Shown: in pieces, positions 44,807-53,927 of the stretch
Numbering within the stretch: the first letter of the stretch is position 1
Layout of the letters: the number at the start of each line of letters is the position of its first letter
DNA from: JABDIP01 sp965237625
GTDB lineage: Bacteria; Pseudomonadota; Alphaproteobacteria; DSM-16000; Inquilinaceae
DNA: 64,000 nucleotides
Assembly: GCA_965237625.1 (NCBI GenBank)
Contig: CBDEGD010000026.1
Coordinates: 1-64,000 of the forward strand
Direction of reading: 5' to 3'
The notes under the pieces: generated by a model
What the model was told of the DNA's origin: nothing
What the model saw: the letters and a program-made list of their open reading frames with translations, nothing else
The model's database searches: none
Program-made: the position numbers and the translations under genes

Positions 44807-46420
44807 CTATCCCTCGATCTTCAGGAACAGGCTGTCGAACAGGGTTCGCGCCACCGAACCGGTGCGCCATTCGATGCCGTCGCGATAGGCGTAGGTCAGC
44901 ACGTTGCGCCACAGATACATGCCCGGTGTGACGTTCTCCCATTCCGCCACCATGTCAAGATAGAGCTGCCTGCGCATCTCCGGATCGCTTTCGGTCTCGA
45001 AGCGCCCGCCGAGTTCCAGGAACGCCTCGGTCGGCACCCACGTCTTGTGGCTGGCGCGGAAACGGCTGGAGAGCGGACCCCAATCCATCCAGAGCGGCCG
45101 ATACGGGTCGCCGGAGAATTCGCTCGACATGGACATGTTGAGCAGGTGGAACGGCCGCTGATAGGCGAGCGAGAAATTGTCGACGATCTTGATGCGGACA
45201 TCGATTCCCACATCGCGCCATTGCTCGACCATGAACTCCGCGGCGGTCTCGTAATTGGGGTAGAAGCCGCGGGTGATGTGCCAGATCAGCTCTTCGCCAT
45301 CGTACACGCTGTCGGCCAGGAACTGTTTCGCCTGGTCCGGATCGTAGCTGTAGCGCGCCTGCCGGTCCGGATCGTAATAGTCGCCATATTCCGGGAAATT
45401 GAACGGGGCCGGGGTGAATGTCGCGTCGCCCCACAGCGCCTCGGTGATGGCGTCACGGTCGATGGCCATCACCATGGCTTTGCGCAGATTGGCATCCTGC
45501 AGCGGGTTGTCCGGCAGGAGCTCGGTCGCCAGGGTGTTGAAGGCGAACATCGGATAGTTCTCGATCGACTGCTTCAGCAGCGTCACGCCCTCGGTGCCGG
45601 CGATGACCTCCTCCTGGTCGGCGGGGATGCCGACGATGATGTCGAATTCGCCCGCCGCCAGACCGGCGTATCGGGTGGAATATTCCGGCACCACCTTCCA
45701 GGTGATCTGGCTGGCCGGCGGCCGGCCGTTCCAATAACCGTCATAGGCGACCGCCACCAGCTTGTCCGACGGGTCGAATTCGATCAGCTGGTAGGGCCCG
45801 GTACCGATCGGCGCCTGTCCGAAAGCGTCGGTGCCGACCTCCTCGTAATGGTGCTTCGGCAGCACGAAGCCGAGCGGCGTAACCAGCCGGTTGGGGAAGG
45901 ACGGGTCCGGCGCTGCCGTCTCGATCTCCACGGTGTAGGGGCCCGTGGCCTCTACCCGGGTGATGCCGCGGGCATAGCGGGTGCCGCGCCGGGCGGTTGG
46001 CTCCGGCCCCCACAGGCGCTCCGCCGACATCGAGAACGCGACATCTTCCGCATCCATTCCGTGACCGTCATGGAAAGTGACGTCCTGGCGCAGGGTGATG
46101 GTCCAGATATTCGGCGAGGTCCGCTCCCAGCCGGTCGCCAGATGCGGCTGCAAGGTGCGGCCGAATTCATCCTCGTGGAAATTCCGCCGCGCCAGGGTGT
46201 CGAACAGGTTCCAATGCACCCGGCCGCCGGTGGTGGAGATGCCGATCACCGGGTCCATGGTCGGCCACAGATTGTCGACCGCGACGGTGATCGCCGGCCG
46301 GTCCTGGGCCAGTGCCGTCCCGCCCCCGGCGCCCCAGGCCGCCATGGCGGCGAGCGCCAATACCGCCAATCGTCCAATCACCTGCCCGGCGGGGCGGATG
46401 CCTCCCAATGCGCTTCGCAT
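44807..46420 (-). CDS. Peptide ABC transporter substrate-binding protein (family 5)
   Basis: The 537-residue protein has a signal peptide (VLALAAMAAWGAGGGTALAQ) and a family 5 mature part: AVDNLWPTMDPVIGIS, FDTLARRNF, LATGWERTSPNIWTITLRQDVTFHDG near 95 and AMVMAIDRDAI near 315. It delivers peptides, opines or similar solutes to the DppB/DppC-type channel encoded downstream. It lies one base after the nitrilase stop, so the amidase probably shares the transcript and may process the imported amide. Confidence 0.9.
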   Translation of the reverse strand: MRSALGGIRPAGQVIGRLAVLALAAMAAWGAGGGTALAQDRPAITVAVDNLWPTMDPVIGISTTGGRVHWNLFDTLARRNFHEDEFGRTLQPHLATGWERTSPNIWTITLRQDVTFHDGHGMDAEDVAFSMSAERLWGPEPTARRGTRYARGITRVEATGPYTVEIETAAPDPSFPNRLVTPLGFVLPKHHYEEVGTDAFGQAPIGTGPYQLIEFDPSDKLVAVAYDGYWNGRPPASQITWKVVPEYSTRYAGLAAGEFDIIVGIPADQEEVIAGTEGVTLLKQSIENYPMFAFNTLATELLPDNPLQDANLRKAMVMAIDRDAITEALWGDATFTPAPFNFPEYGDYYDPDRQARYSYDPDQAKQFLADSVYDGEELIWHITRGFYPNYETAAEFMVEQWRDVGIDVRIKIVDNFSLAYQRPFHLLNMSMSSEFSGDPYRPLWMDWGPLSSRFRASHKTWVPTEAFLELGGRFETESDPEMRRQLYLDMVAEWENVTPGMYLWRNVLTYAYRDGIEWRTGSVARTLFDSLFLKIEG

Positions 46421-46421
46421 A

Positions 46422-47270
46422 TCAACCTCCTGCTGTTTTTTCGTATTTTCTTACGTATTCCCGTTCGTTCGCAAGCGACGGGATCATCTCGCGGGTCCGT
46501 CCGACCTGGGTCAGGTCGAGGCTCGCAAAAGTCAGGCCGGGTTCCCGCCCGGCATCGGCGATCACCGCGCCCCAGGGGTCGACGATCATCGAATGGCCCC
46601 AAGTCTGCCGCCCGTCATCATGATCGCCGGCCTGTGCCGCTGCGATCATGAAGCAGCCATTCTCGATGGCGCGGGCCCGCAACAAGGTCTCCCAATGGCC
46701 CTTGCCGGTGACCATGGCGAAGGCGGAGGGGGCGAACAGCACCGTCGCCCCGGCCCTGGCGTATTCGCGATAGAGCCCGGGAAAGCGGATGTCGTAGCAG
46801 ATCGACAACCCCCAGGCCCCCCAGGGCGTATCGGCCAGCACCGCCTCGCGGCCCGGCGCATAGCGCTCGGATTCGCGCCGCCTTATGCCGTCCGGCAGAT
46901 CGACGTCGAACAGGTGGATCTTGTCGTAGCGGGCAATGATCTCGCCGGATTCGTCGATCACGAAGGTCCGGTTGGTGAACCGTTCCGCACCCTCCTCGCG
47001 CAGAGCCAGGGACCCGGTATGGATCCAGATGCCGTGCCTGAGCGCCAGGTCGCGGCAGGCGGCCAGGAACGGGTCGCTGTGTTCCGGCTGGATGATCTCA
47101 GCGGCCTTGAGCCGGTCGCGCTGCATCAGATTGGCGGCCTCGGGAAGGCAGATCAGCTCGGCGCCCTCGGCCGCCGCCGCAGCGATCATCGCGCCGGCGG
47201 TGTCGATGTTTCCCGCATGCGCATTGGTGGACGTCATTTGCGCCATGCAGATCGCAAGGGTCTCGGCCAT
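46422..47270 (-). CDS. Carbon-nitrogen hydrolase (nitrilase superfamily amidase)
   Basis: The 282-residue cytoplasmic enzyme has the Glu-Lys-Cys triad: LICLPEAANLM (Glu near 44), YDKIHLFDVDLP (Lys near 114) and LSICYDIRFPGLYR (Cys near 153). The layout is that of Nit1/Nit2-type omega-amidases, including deaminated glutathione amidase, which act on small dicarboxylate amides. I start at MAETLAICMAQ (47270). First gene of the peptide transporter operon and divergent from a LysR regulator. Confidence 0.85.
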   Translation of the reverse strand: MAETLAICMAQMTSTNAHAGNIDTAGAMIAAAAAEGAELICLPEAANLMQRDRLKAAEIIQPEHSDPFLAACRDLALRHGIWIHTGSLALREEGAERFTNRTFVIDESGEIIARYDKIHLFDVDLPDGIRRRESERYAPGREAVLADTPWGAWGLSICYDIRFPGLYREYARAGATVLFAPSAFAMVTGKGHWETLLRARAIENGCFMIAAAQAGDHDDGRQTWGHSMIVDPWGAVIADAGREPGLTFASLDLTQVGRTREMIPSLANEREYVRKYEKTAGG

Positions 47271-47395
47271 CATCCCCGTTTCGTCCATCACTTCGACGTA
47301 TCGACGATTAAATCCGGTTTCCTCCGGCCGAAAAAGGTAGTTATTTCTCCGATACGTTAGTTTTGCTCACCTAAACTGCGTTCAGGATAGACGCC

Positions 47396-48328
47396 TTGTC
47401 CGACCGCCTGCCGCCCCTGCAATCCCTGCGCGCCCTGGAGGCGCTTTATCTGGGCCGGAGCGTGATGCGCGCCGCCGAGCTGCTGAACGTCACCCATTCG
47501 GCGGTCAGCCATCAGATCCGGGTGCTGGAGGGCTGGACCGACCATGCGTTGTTCCGGCGTGACGGCCGGCGCACCTCCCTGACCGACGCCGGGGAAAGCC
47601 TCGCCCAGATCGTGCATCTGTCTTTCGATGCGATCCGCCATGAGATGGATCGGCTGCCGCTGCGCTCGCGCCGGCCGGTGACGGTGGCAGCCCTGCCGAT
47701 CATCGCCGCCGACTGGCTGGTGCCGCGCCTGCCGACCCTGCTGGAGGCGCATCCGGAGATTGTGCTGCACATCGCCTATGCGATCTCCGACCAGCCGACG
47801 GTGCCGGAGGCCGATCTGACGATCCTGTTCTCCGAGCCGGGAGGGGCGCCGCCGGGCGCGCGGGCGCTTTTGTCCGGCGCCGCGGCGCCGGTCTGCAGTC
47901 CGGACTATCTTGCCCGCCATCCGATCGCCGGGGATGGGGATCTGCGCCGGGCAACCCTGCTGCACGACGAGGACCAGCGCATGTGGTCGTTATGGTTCGA
48001 CGCCGCCGGGATCGAATTCCCCGGCGCCAGCGGCGGCCATCGCCTGTTCCTGGAAGGCTCCAGCCTGCTCTGCGCCGCCGCGCTGGCGGGCCACGGCATC
48101 GGCCTGTGCCGCCTCGCCCTGATCGCCCCACATCTTCGGGACGGCAGGCTGGTCAGGGTATCGCCGACCACCATCGACACCGACCGCTGCTACTACCTCT
48201 CGCCCCACCGCCCGGACTCCGGCGACCCCTCCGTGGACACGGTGGCGGAATGGCTCGTCAGGCAGGCGGAATGGGCGATGGAGCGCGCGCCAATTCGAAG
48301 TGAAGACGAGCGATTAGCGCCATTGTGA
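47396..48328 (+). CDS. LysR-family transcriptional regulator (GcvA-like)
   Basis: The 310-residue protein has an N-terminal winged helix-turn-helix (LPPLQSLRALEALYLGRSVM, AAELLNVTHSAVSHQIRVLE) and a C-terminal effector domain (about 92-295). LPPLQSLRAFE-type starts are typical of the GcvA/AmpR subgroup. It begins with TTG 47396 after AGGATAG. It is divergent from the nitrilase-transporter operon with 125 bases between, the standard layout for a LysR protein and its target. Confidence 0.88.
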   Translation: MSDRLPPLQSLRALEALYLGRSVMRAAELLNVTHSAVSHQIRVLEGWTDHALFRRDGRRTSLTDAGESLAQIVHLSFDAIRHEMDRLPLRSRRPVTVAALPIIAADWLVPRLPTLLEAHPEIVLHIAYAISDQPTVPEADLTILFSEPGGAPPGARALLSGAAAPVCSPDYLARHPIAGDGDLRRATLLHDEDQRMWSLWFDAAGIEFPGASGGHRLFLEGSSLLCAAALAGHGIGLCRLALIAPHLRDGRLVRVSPTTIDTDRCYYLSPHRPDSGDPSVDTVAEWLVRQAEWAMERAPIRSEDERLAPL

Positions 48329-48436
48329 TGGCTTGACTACCAGTGCTCGTCTAAGTTTAGGATTCAAAGCCAAAAACTCGTTAACTGGGTGATTTTGTGT
48401 GCCAACGGCTGCTCTGATGAAAATGGACCAAGTGGT

Positions 48437-49294
48437 ATGGATGAGATCGAGCCAAAAGTTCCTGATTACCGAGACCTTCTCTGGCCCACATTGAAGGCGC
48501 TAGAGAGTAAAGGCGGCTCAGCGTCGATTGATGAGTTATCCGAGCGTATTGCCGAGATATTAGCATTGCCTGATGCGGTGCTGGAAGTTCCCCACAAGGA
48601 CGGTCCACAGTCCAAAGTTGATTATCGGGCAGCGTGGGCACGGACGCATCTGAGGCTAATTGGAGCTGTCGAGAACAGCGCGCGCGGCGTGTGGACTCTA
48701 ACCGATCTTGGCCGCCATATCGGGTCGGAATCAGCAGTTAAGCAGATTGCCAAAGAAGCTAAGACGCAGCGCTGCGTTGCCCGTAAGTCGAAGAAAGCTG
48801 TTGCGATTGACGATACCGAAGATCTGCCACCGGACGGCGACTGGAAAAGCAATCTTCTCCAAATTCTGAGGAACATAGAGCCTGATGAGTTCGAGCGTCT
48901 GTGTCAGCGTGTTTTGCGGGAATCAGGATTCACCAAAGTAGAGGTAACTGGCCGGTCGGGTGACGGTGGGATCGATGGGGCCGGCGTTCTTCGCATCAAT
49001 CTGCTGTCATTCCATGTTCTATTTCAATGCAAACGCTACTCTGGTTCGGTTGCATCTTCAGAAATCCGGGATTTTCGCGGCGCCCTGGTGGGCCGTGCCG
49101 ATAAAGGGCTGTTCTTGACCACCGGCCGATTTACAAAAGAAGCAGAGCGCGAGGCCGTGCGGGATGGCGCGCCCGCGATCGACCTCATCGACGGCGTGGA
49201 ACTATGTGAGCTGATTAAGTCGTTAGGATTGGGAGTTAAGTTGACGGTCGTTGAGAACGTCGAAATCGTCCCCTCTTTCTTTGAGGGCCTGTAA
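48437..49294 (+). CDS. Mrr-type restriction endonuclease
   Basis: The 285-residue protein has an N-terminal winged-helix Mrr_N domain (PDYRDLLWPTLKALES, AIGAVENSARGVWTLT-like block near 75-95) and a C-terminal Mrr catalytic domain (about 150-270) with EFERLCQRVLRESGF, the PD-(D/E)xK residues in RSGDGGIDGAG and FQCKRY, and FLTTGRFTKEA. Such nucleases cut methylated foreign DNA (type IV restriction). ATG 48437 is chosen; GTG 48389 is in frame. Base composition is visibly AT-richer than the neighbours, consistent with acquisition. Confidence 0.88.
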   Translation: MDEIEPKVPDYRDLLWPTLKALESKGGSASIDELSERIAEILALPDAVLEVPHKDGPQSKVDYRAAWARTHLRLIGAVENSARGVWTLTDLGRHIGSESAVKQIAKEAKTQRCVARKSKKAVAIDDTEDLPPDGDWKSNLLQILRNIEPDEFERLCQRVLRESGFTKVEVTGRSGDGGIDGAGVLRINLLSFHVLFQCKRYSGSVASSEIRDFRGALVGRADKGLFLTTGRFTKEAEREAVRDGAPAIDLIDGVELCELIKSLGLGVKLTVVENVEIVPSFFEGL

Positions 49295-49346
49295 TCCAGA
49301 TGACGCTTCTCTGCGCCAACCCAACCCAATGCGCATTAGAAGAATA

Positions 49347-49421
49347 TGGAGCGGGCGATGAGATTCGAACTCACGACTTCAACCTTGGCAAGGTTGCGCT
49401 CTACCCCTGAGCTACGCCCGC
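49347..49421 (-). tRNA. tRNA-Gly (GCC)
   Basis: On the minus strand: acceptor GCGGGCG/CGCCCGC, D-arm GCTCAGGGGTAGAGC, anticodon stem CAACC/GGTTG with loop TTGCCAA (anticodon GCC), T-arm with TTCGAAT, then discriminator U and an encoded CCA (49347-49349). All stems pair. It lies between the Mrr-type gene and an SMI1/KNR4-like gene. Confidence 0.95.
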
Positions 49422-49596
49422 ATTGACCGGGCCGACAACAGGTCGGGCCCGAGCGGGGCGATAATACGCAAAGCCATCCGCTTTGCAAGCCCGATGCGGC
49501 ATCCTCGTCTATTCATCACAGGCTGCGGCCCATTGAGCGAAGTCTCGATCCTAGGCACAATTACCACGGTCAGGCAAAAGTCGCTGAAAGGGATTG

Positions 49597-50262
49597 GTGT
49601 TGCGCTATCACGCGAAGACGCTGGAGCTGCTGCGCGGCGATGTGCCCGCCGGTCAGGGTGATCGAGTCGAGGAGGTCGAGGCGCGCCTCGGGGCAGCGTT
49701 GCCGGCGTCGGTTCGGGAATGGTACGCCGACATCGACGGGCGTTCCGTTCTGCAGAAATACAGCAATGACGATCATCCCTTGTCGCCAGCCGATTTTCGG
49801 CGTGTAGAGGTTGAAGGGCTGACTCTGATTATCCTGATGGGTGAAAATCAGGCGGTGTGTTGGTGGGGTTTTGAGTTGGACGGATCCGAGGATCCGCCGG
49901 TCTATGTGAACGTTGAGTCCCCTCCGGATGACTTGCACCTCTACTCCCGGACATTCTCCGATTTCACTTATGTTCGCGTGTTCGACCATCACGGATTCTG
50001 GGATGAGGGCCGGATGTCGATGGATATCTGCGACCCACTCACAGCCGATGACCTTGCGCTTCTGAACGACCGGTTTGAAGTGGAACTGACATCGGAGGGC
50101 TGGCCGAGTGCCGTGACCCACAGGTTCTCATCTCCGCTCGGGCGCATTACGATTTGGTCGGCGCCGGATCAGTCGGATTGGGTTTTGTCCAGCGACAGCC
50201 CGGCGGCGCTGGGCGCTCTGCGCGAACAGGTCCAGCCGATCTGGCGCAACCCGATCTCATAG
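49597..50262 (+). CDS. SMI1/KNR4 (SUKH)-like protein
   Basis: The 221-residue protein has the pattern of SUKH-superfamily N-termini: VEEVEARLGAALPASVREWYADIDG, then SPADFRRVEVEGLTLIILMGENQAVCWWGFEL and the late FSDFTYVRVFDH. SUKH proteins are often immunity proteins against nuclease toxins but also occur in other roles. GTG 49597 or TTG 49600 follows GAAAGGGA. No toxin gene is next to it. The 175 bases upstream to the tRNA hold no other feature I can name. Confidence 0.6.
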   Translation: MLRYHAKTLELLRGDVPAGQGDRVEEVEARLGAALPASVREWYADIDGRSVLQKYSNDDHPLSPADFRRVEVEGLTLIILMGENQAVCWWGFELDGSEDPPVYVNVESPPDDLHLYSRTFSDFTYVRVFDHHGFWDEGRMSMDICDPLTADDLALLNDRFEVELTSEGWPSAVTHRFSSPLGRITIWSAPDQSDWVLSSDSPAALGALREQVQPIWRNPIS

Positions 50263-50317
50263 GGGCAACGGCATCCACCGTCTCGGCGTACCCTGACCGT
50301 CTGCCTTTCGAACCGCG

Positions 50318-51154
50318 TCAGCGCCGCGTCGCGACAATGATCGTCGGGTCGATCTGATGCGCCTCCAGAGCCTGGACGTAGTTGCCGAATTTCTCCGGCG
50401 TGTTCGCGCCGGTCAGCAGGTGGAGCCCGAGCGGCGGCGGGCCGTCGGACTCTGCGGCATTGGCGAAGACCTTGCGAAAGAACTCGGACGCCATGTCGCG
50501 CTGGCTCTCCGTTGCCGTCACTTCGAACCCGGCCTCTTGCAGAAAGCCGCGGGTCTCGTCGGGGGATTTCAGGAAGCTGGTGACTTCCGTCTCCGCCCAC
50601 GGCACCGGGTACAGCATGCCCGCGGTCGGGCCTTTCATGACATCGAAGAGGCACAGCGATGCGCCGGGCCGGGCTACCCGCGCCAGCTCGGCATAGAAGG
50701 TCTGGCGGTCATCGATATTCATGGCGACGTGGAAGCTGATGGCGGCATCGAAGCACGCCTCCGCATAGGGCAGGTCCAGGGCGCTGCCGACGTCGAAAGT
50801 GCAGGACTCCGCCAGGCCCAGCTGGTCCGTCAACATGCGCGCCACGTCGACATATTCGGGCGTCAAATCGACACCGGTCACCCGGCACCCGTGTTCCGTG
50901 GCCAAACACCGGGCGGTTCCGCCGATACCGCAGCCGGCATCGAGCACCTGCATGCCGGGCTTCAACGGCATCATCTTCAGGGCCTGGAGCGTCGCAAGGC
51001 GGCCGGCGGTGTGAAACTCGTCGACCGGCGCCAAATCCTCCGGCGTCAAGGCGTCGGGGTCGAGCCCGGCCGCAGCGATTCCGTTCAGGATTGCCGCCGC
51101 CAGCCCGCTCTTGCCGTAATGGGCCGCGACCCGTGTTTCCAGTTGGCTCAACAT
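50318..51154 (-). CDS. Class I SAM-dependent methyltransferase
   Basis: The 278-residue protein has SAM motif I VLDAGCGIGGTARCL near 70, motif II GVDLTPEYVDVAR near 92, SCTFDVGSALDLPYAEACFD near 117 and PGASLCLFDVMKGP near 160. The N-terminal part, FHTAGRLATLQALKMM, is like that of small-molecule methyltransferases (for example of sterol, tocopherol or glycine-sarcosine type). The start MLSQLETRVAAHYG (51154) fits the family; a longer frame starts at 51181. Substrate unknown. No operon partners. Confidence 0.82.
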   Translation of the reverse strand: MLSQLETRVAAHYGKSGLAAAILNGIAAAGLDPDALTPEDLAPVDEFHTAGRLATLQALKMMPLKPGMQVLDAGCGIGGTARCLATEHGCRVTGVDLTPEYVDVARMLTDQLGLAESCTFDVGSALDLPYAEACFDAAISFHVAMNIDDRQTFYAELARVARPGASLCLFDVMKGPTAGMLYPVPWAETEVTSFLKSPDETRGFLQEAGFEVTATESQRDMASEFFRKVFANAAESDGPPPLGLHLLTGANTPEKFGNYVQALEAHQIDPTIIVATRR

Positions 51155-51420
51155 GTTTTGCTCTCCAGGGGATTTGTCCATTGTCTGGCGGAGTATTTGA
51201 CTCGGCCCCTGTCACGGATAGTCCACAAAGTGTCGTCCCCCGGGGCAAGCGGCATCGGCTATCCAGCGCGGGCCACCGACCGGCTCGAGGCGATTGGCAC
51301 GGCATCCGCCCGCAAATGTCTGATTCAGACCACTAGGACCGCTGTCGCGGATCGAGTCCCGACGACCCGGCGTCACGGCCCTTGAGCCGGAGACCCCGGC
51401 ACGCCTATAACACCCGCCTT

Positions 51421-51969
51421 ATGCCTGACGCCCAGACCTCGAACGCACCCGCCACCGCTCCGGCAACGCCGGAGGATCTGTTCGCGCGCTTCGCCGAGCT
51501 CGGCATCGTGGTGGCTACCCATGACCACGCGCCGGTCTTCACCGTGAAGGAGTCCCGGCAGCTTCTCGAAGATCTGCCCGGCGGCCATTGCAAGAGCCTG
51601 TTCCTGCGCAACAAGAAGGGGCAGTGCTGGCTTGTGGTGTGCGAAGAGGACACCAAGATCGACCTCAAGGCGCTGGGCACGCGGATCGAGGCCGGCCGGC
51701 TGTCTTTCGGGTCGGCGGATCGGCTGATGCAGCGGCTTGGGGTTATCCCCGGATCGGTGACGCCCTTCGCCCTGATCAACGACCGCGAGGCGACGATCAA
51801 GGTTGTGCTGGATCAACGCATGCTGCGGCACGATTTGTTGAACTATCATCCGCTGGTCAATCACCGGACCACGGCGATCGCCCGCGACGATTTGATCCGG
51901 TTCGTCGAAGCCTGCGGCCACAGCTATGAAATCGTCGATATGGACGGGCTGTCGGACGGGCCGTCTTAG
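51421..51969 (+). CDS. proX: Prolyl-tRNA editing deacylase, ProX (YbaK/PrdX-like)
   Basis: The 182-residue protein is a single YbaK editing domain: DHAPVFTVKES near 40, HCKSLFLRNKKGQCWLVV near 58 with the conserved Lys, SFGSADRLMQRLGVIPGSVTPFALIND near 100, and LNYHPLVNHRTTAI near 142. ProX-type proteins clear Ala-tRNA(Pro) made by bacterial prolyl-tRNA synthetases lacking an insertion domain, as in alphaproteobacteria. Likely cytoplasmic and free-standing. The neighbouring thioredoxin gene starts 72 bases downstream. Confidence 0.88.
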   Translation: MPDAQTSNAPATAPATPEDLFARFAELGIVVATHDHAPVFTVKESRQLLEDLPGGHCKSLFLRNKKGQCWLVVCEEDTKIDLKALGTRIEAGRLSFGSADRLMQRLGVIPGSVTPFALINDREATIKVVLDQRMLRHDLLNYHPLVNHRTTAIARDDLIRFVEACGHSYEIVDMDGLSDGPS

Positions 51970-52041
51970 CGCTTGATCCGACGGGCGATTGCGCCGCAGG
52001 GTTCGCGATCCATCTTAATCGATGCAATGCAGGAAAGACTC

Positions 52042-52968
52042 ATGGAGACGATCATAAGCGCCGCCCCGCCGGGTGCAGGCCCCGATGGCGGGGATGTCGT
52101 CAAGGACACGGATACCGCCGGGTTCGCGGTCGACGTCATCGAGGCGTCGATGGCGCAGCCGGTGATCGTCGATTTCTGGGCGCCCTGGTGCGGGCCCTGC
52201 AAGACCCTTGGCCCGGCCCTGGAGAAGGTCGTGCGCGCGGCCCGCGGCAAAGTCCGCATGGTCAAGATGAACATCGACGAGAACCAGCAGCTGGCGGCGC
52301 AGATGCGCATCCAGTCGATCCCGGCGGTCTATGCGTTTTTCCAGGGTAAGCCGGTGGACGGTTTTGCCGGGGCAGTGCCGGAAAGCCAGCTCAAGACATT
52401 CGTCGACAAACTCGTCCAGCTTGCCGGCGGCGCCGATGCCGGGCTGGAAGACGCCCTGGCCCAAGCCAAGGAACTTCTGGCAGCCGACGATTTTCAGGGC
52501 GCCGCCGGGATCTACAACCAGATCCTGCAGGTCGAACAGGAGAGCCCGACGGCCATAGCCGGCCTGGCCCGCTGTTTGATCGGCGTCGGCGATCTCGGCC
52601 AGGCGCGCCAACTGATCGACGGCGTCAGCGCCGACCTTGCAAAGAACCCCGAGATCGTCGGGGTGTTGCGAACCATCGAGCTTGCCGAGCAGACCGCCGG
52701 CAGCAGCGGCGACATTCCGGCTCTCATGGAAAAGCTTGCCGGCGACCACGACGACCACCAGACCCGCTTCGATCTGGCCATGGCGCTCTATGGAGACGAC
52801 AAGCGCGAGGCGGCAGTGGATGAGCTTCTGGAGATCGTGCGGCGGGACCGGGAGTGGAACGAGCAGGCGGCGCGCAAACAGCTGGTCACCTTCTTCGAAG
52901 CCTTCGGATCTGCGGAGCCGCTGAGCGTGAGCGGCCGGCGCCGGCTGTCCTCGATCCTGTTCTCGTGA
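52042..52968 (+). CDS. Thioredoxin-TPR chaperone, CnoX (YbbN)-like
   Basis: The 308-residue protein has a thioredoxin domain (about 22-125) with active site APWCGPCK, FWA before it and the cis-Pro in SIPAVYAFF, then a TPR-like helical region (about 135-300, LLAADDFQGAAGIYNQILQVE, ARCLIGVGDLGQARQLIDGV). This two-domain layout is CnoX/YbbN, which protects client proteins from over-oxidation and hands them to chaperones. It keeps both Cys, unlike E. coli CnoX (SxxC). ATG 52042 has AGGAAAG upstream. The next gene is 28 bases downstream. Confidence 0.88.
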   Translation: METIISAAPPGAGPDGGDVVKDTDTAGFAVDVIEASMAQPVIVDFWAPWCGPCKTLGPALEKVVRAARGKVRMVKMNIDENQQLAAQMRIQSIPAVYAFFQGKPVDGFAGAVPESQLKTFVDKLVQLAGGADAGLEDALAQAKELLAADDFQGAAGIYNQILQVEQESPTAIAGLARCLIGVGDLGQARQLIDGVSADLAKNPEIVGVLRTIELAEQTAGSSGDIPALMEKLAGDHDDHQTRFDLAMALYGDDKREAAVDELLEIVRRDREWNEQAARKQLVTFFEAFGSAEPLSVSGRRRLSSILFS

Positions 52969-52996
52969 TGCCCGGCCTACATCAGGTGAATTGGCA

Positions 52997-53662
52997 GTGA
53001 GCGGCCCATTTACGATCAATTTCAACGAGCTGCCGGCATCCTTGCCGGTCTTTCCGCTGACCGGCGTCCTTTTGCTGCCCCGCGGTTCGCTGCCGCTCAA
53101 TATTTTCGAGCCGCGCTACCTGGCGATGGTCGATGCGGCGCTGGCCGGCGACCGCCTGATTGGCATGGTCCAGCCAACCGATGCCGCCGCCGGCCATTCG
53201 CCGCAGGGTGAGCCGCCGGTCTATCGCACCGGCTGCGCCGGCCGTATCACCTCCTTCGACGAGACAGATGACGGCCGTTACCTGATCACCCTGACCGGTG
53301 TCTGCCGGTTCCACATCACCGGCGAGACCCTGACGAATGGCGGCTTTCGCCGCGCCGAAATCGACTGGTCGTCCTTCCCCGGCGATTACGACCAGCCGCC
53401 GATCGCGCTCGACAGGGGCCGGCTGGCCGAGGCGCTGGACGCCTATTTCCACCAGCATGAGATCTCCGCCGATTGGGAAGCCATCGACGAAACCCCGGAT
53501 GAGCGCCTGATCACCTCGCTGTCGATGATCTGCCCCTTCGATCCGACCGAGAAGCAGGCGCTGCTGGAGGCGCCCACCCTGGAAGAACGGGCGGAGATGA
53601 TGATCAGCCTGGTCGAGATGGCGATCCATGCGCCGGGCGGGGATGCGCCGGCCCGGCATTGA
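52997..53662 (+). CDS. LON peptidase substrate-binding domain-containing protein
   Basis: The 221-residue protein matches the free-standing LON_substr_bdg family: LPVFPLTGVLLLPRGSLPLNIFEPRY near 17, RLIGMVQP near 55, CAGRITSFDETDDGRYLITLTGVCRF near 77, and a helical C-terminus. It lacks the ATPase and protease domains of Lon, so it is a predicted adaptor or binding protein. Start GTG 52997 with AGGTG upstream; TTG 52991 is in frame. Likely co-transcribed with the CnoX-like gene, a pairing common in alphaproteobacteria. Confidence 0.85.
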   Translation: MSGPFTINFNELPASLPVFPLTGVLLLPRGSLPLNIFEPRYLAMVDAALAGDRLIGMVQPTDAAAGHSPQGEPPVYRTGCAGRITSFDETDDGRYLITLTGVCRFHITGETLTNGGFRRAEIDWSSFPGDYDQPPIALDRGRLAEALDAYFHQHEISADWEAIDETPDERLITSLSMICPFDPTEKQALLEAPTLEERAEMMISLVEMAIHAPGGDAPARH

Positions 53663-53692
53663 GTTCGCTCGACGGCTGAAACACCGGCCCTG

Positions 53693-53837
53693 CCCTCACC
53701 CGTCTCGCTGACGCTCGCCACCCCCCGATCAAGCCGGGGGCAGGCTCTCTCCCAGGGGGAGAGGGAAATGAAGGGCGCCTCCAAGAACCCTCTCCTTCCG
53801 GGAGGGGGTGGGCTGCCGAAGGCAGACCGGGTGAGGG
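53693..53837. repeat. Palindromic intergenic repeat, family B copy 2
   Basis: Opens CCCTCACCCGTCTCGCTGAC, contains CTCTCCC/GGGAGAG stems and closes GCAGACCGGGTGAGGG. Compared with the copy at 17274 it carries an extra segment near 53727-53745 (GATCAAGCCGGGGGCAGG) that resembles part of the family C palindrome, suggesting a composite. Lies between the LON-domain and Trm112-like genes. Confidence 0.75.
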
Positions 53838-53927
53838 CAGCGCTGAATTCACCGGTTTGCGCTCCCTCTCCAGGCGACAGAGCCCTATGATCAAACAGGC
53901 ACGACCGACCACACCAGGAGCGACACG

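Noticed and set aside
48437..50262. Prophage or integrative element at tRNA-Gly
   Set aside because: No integrase, phage gene or duplicated tRNA 3' end is visible within the window; only an accessory patch can be claimed.
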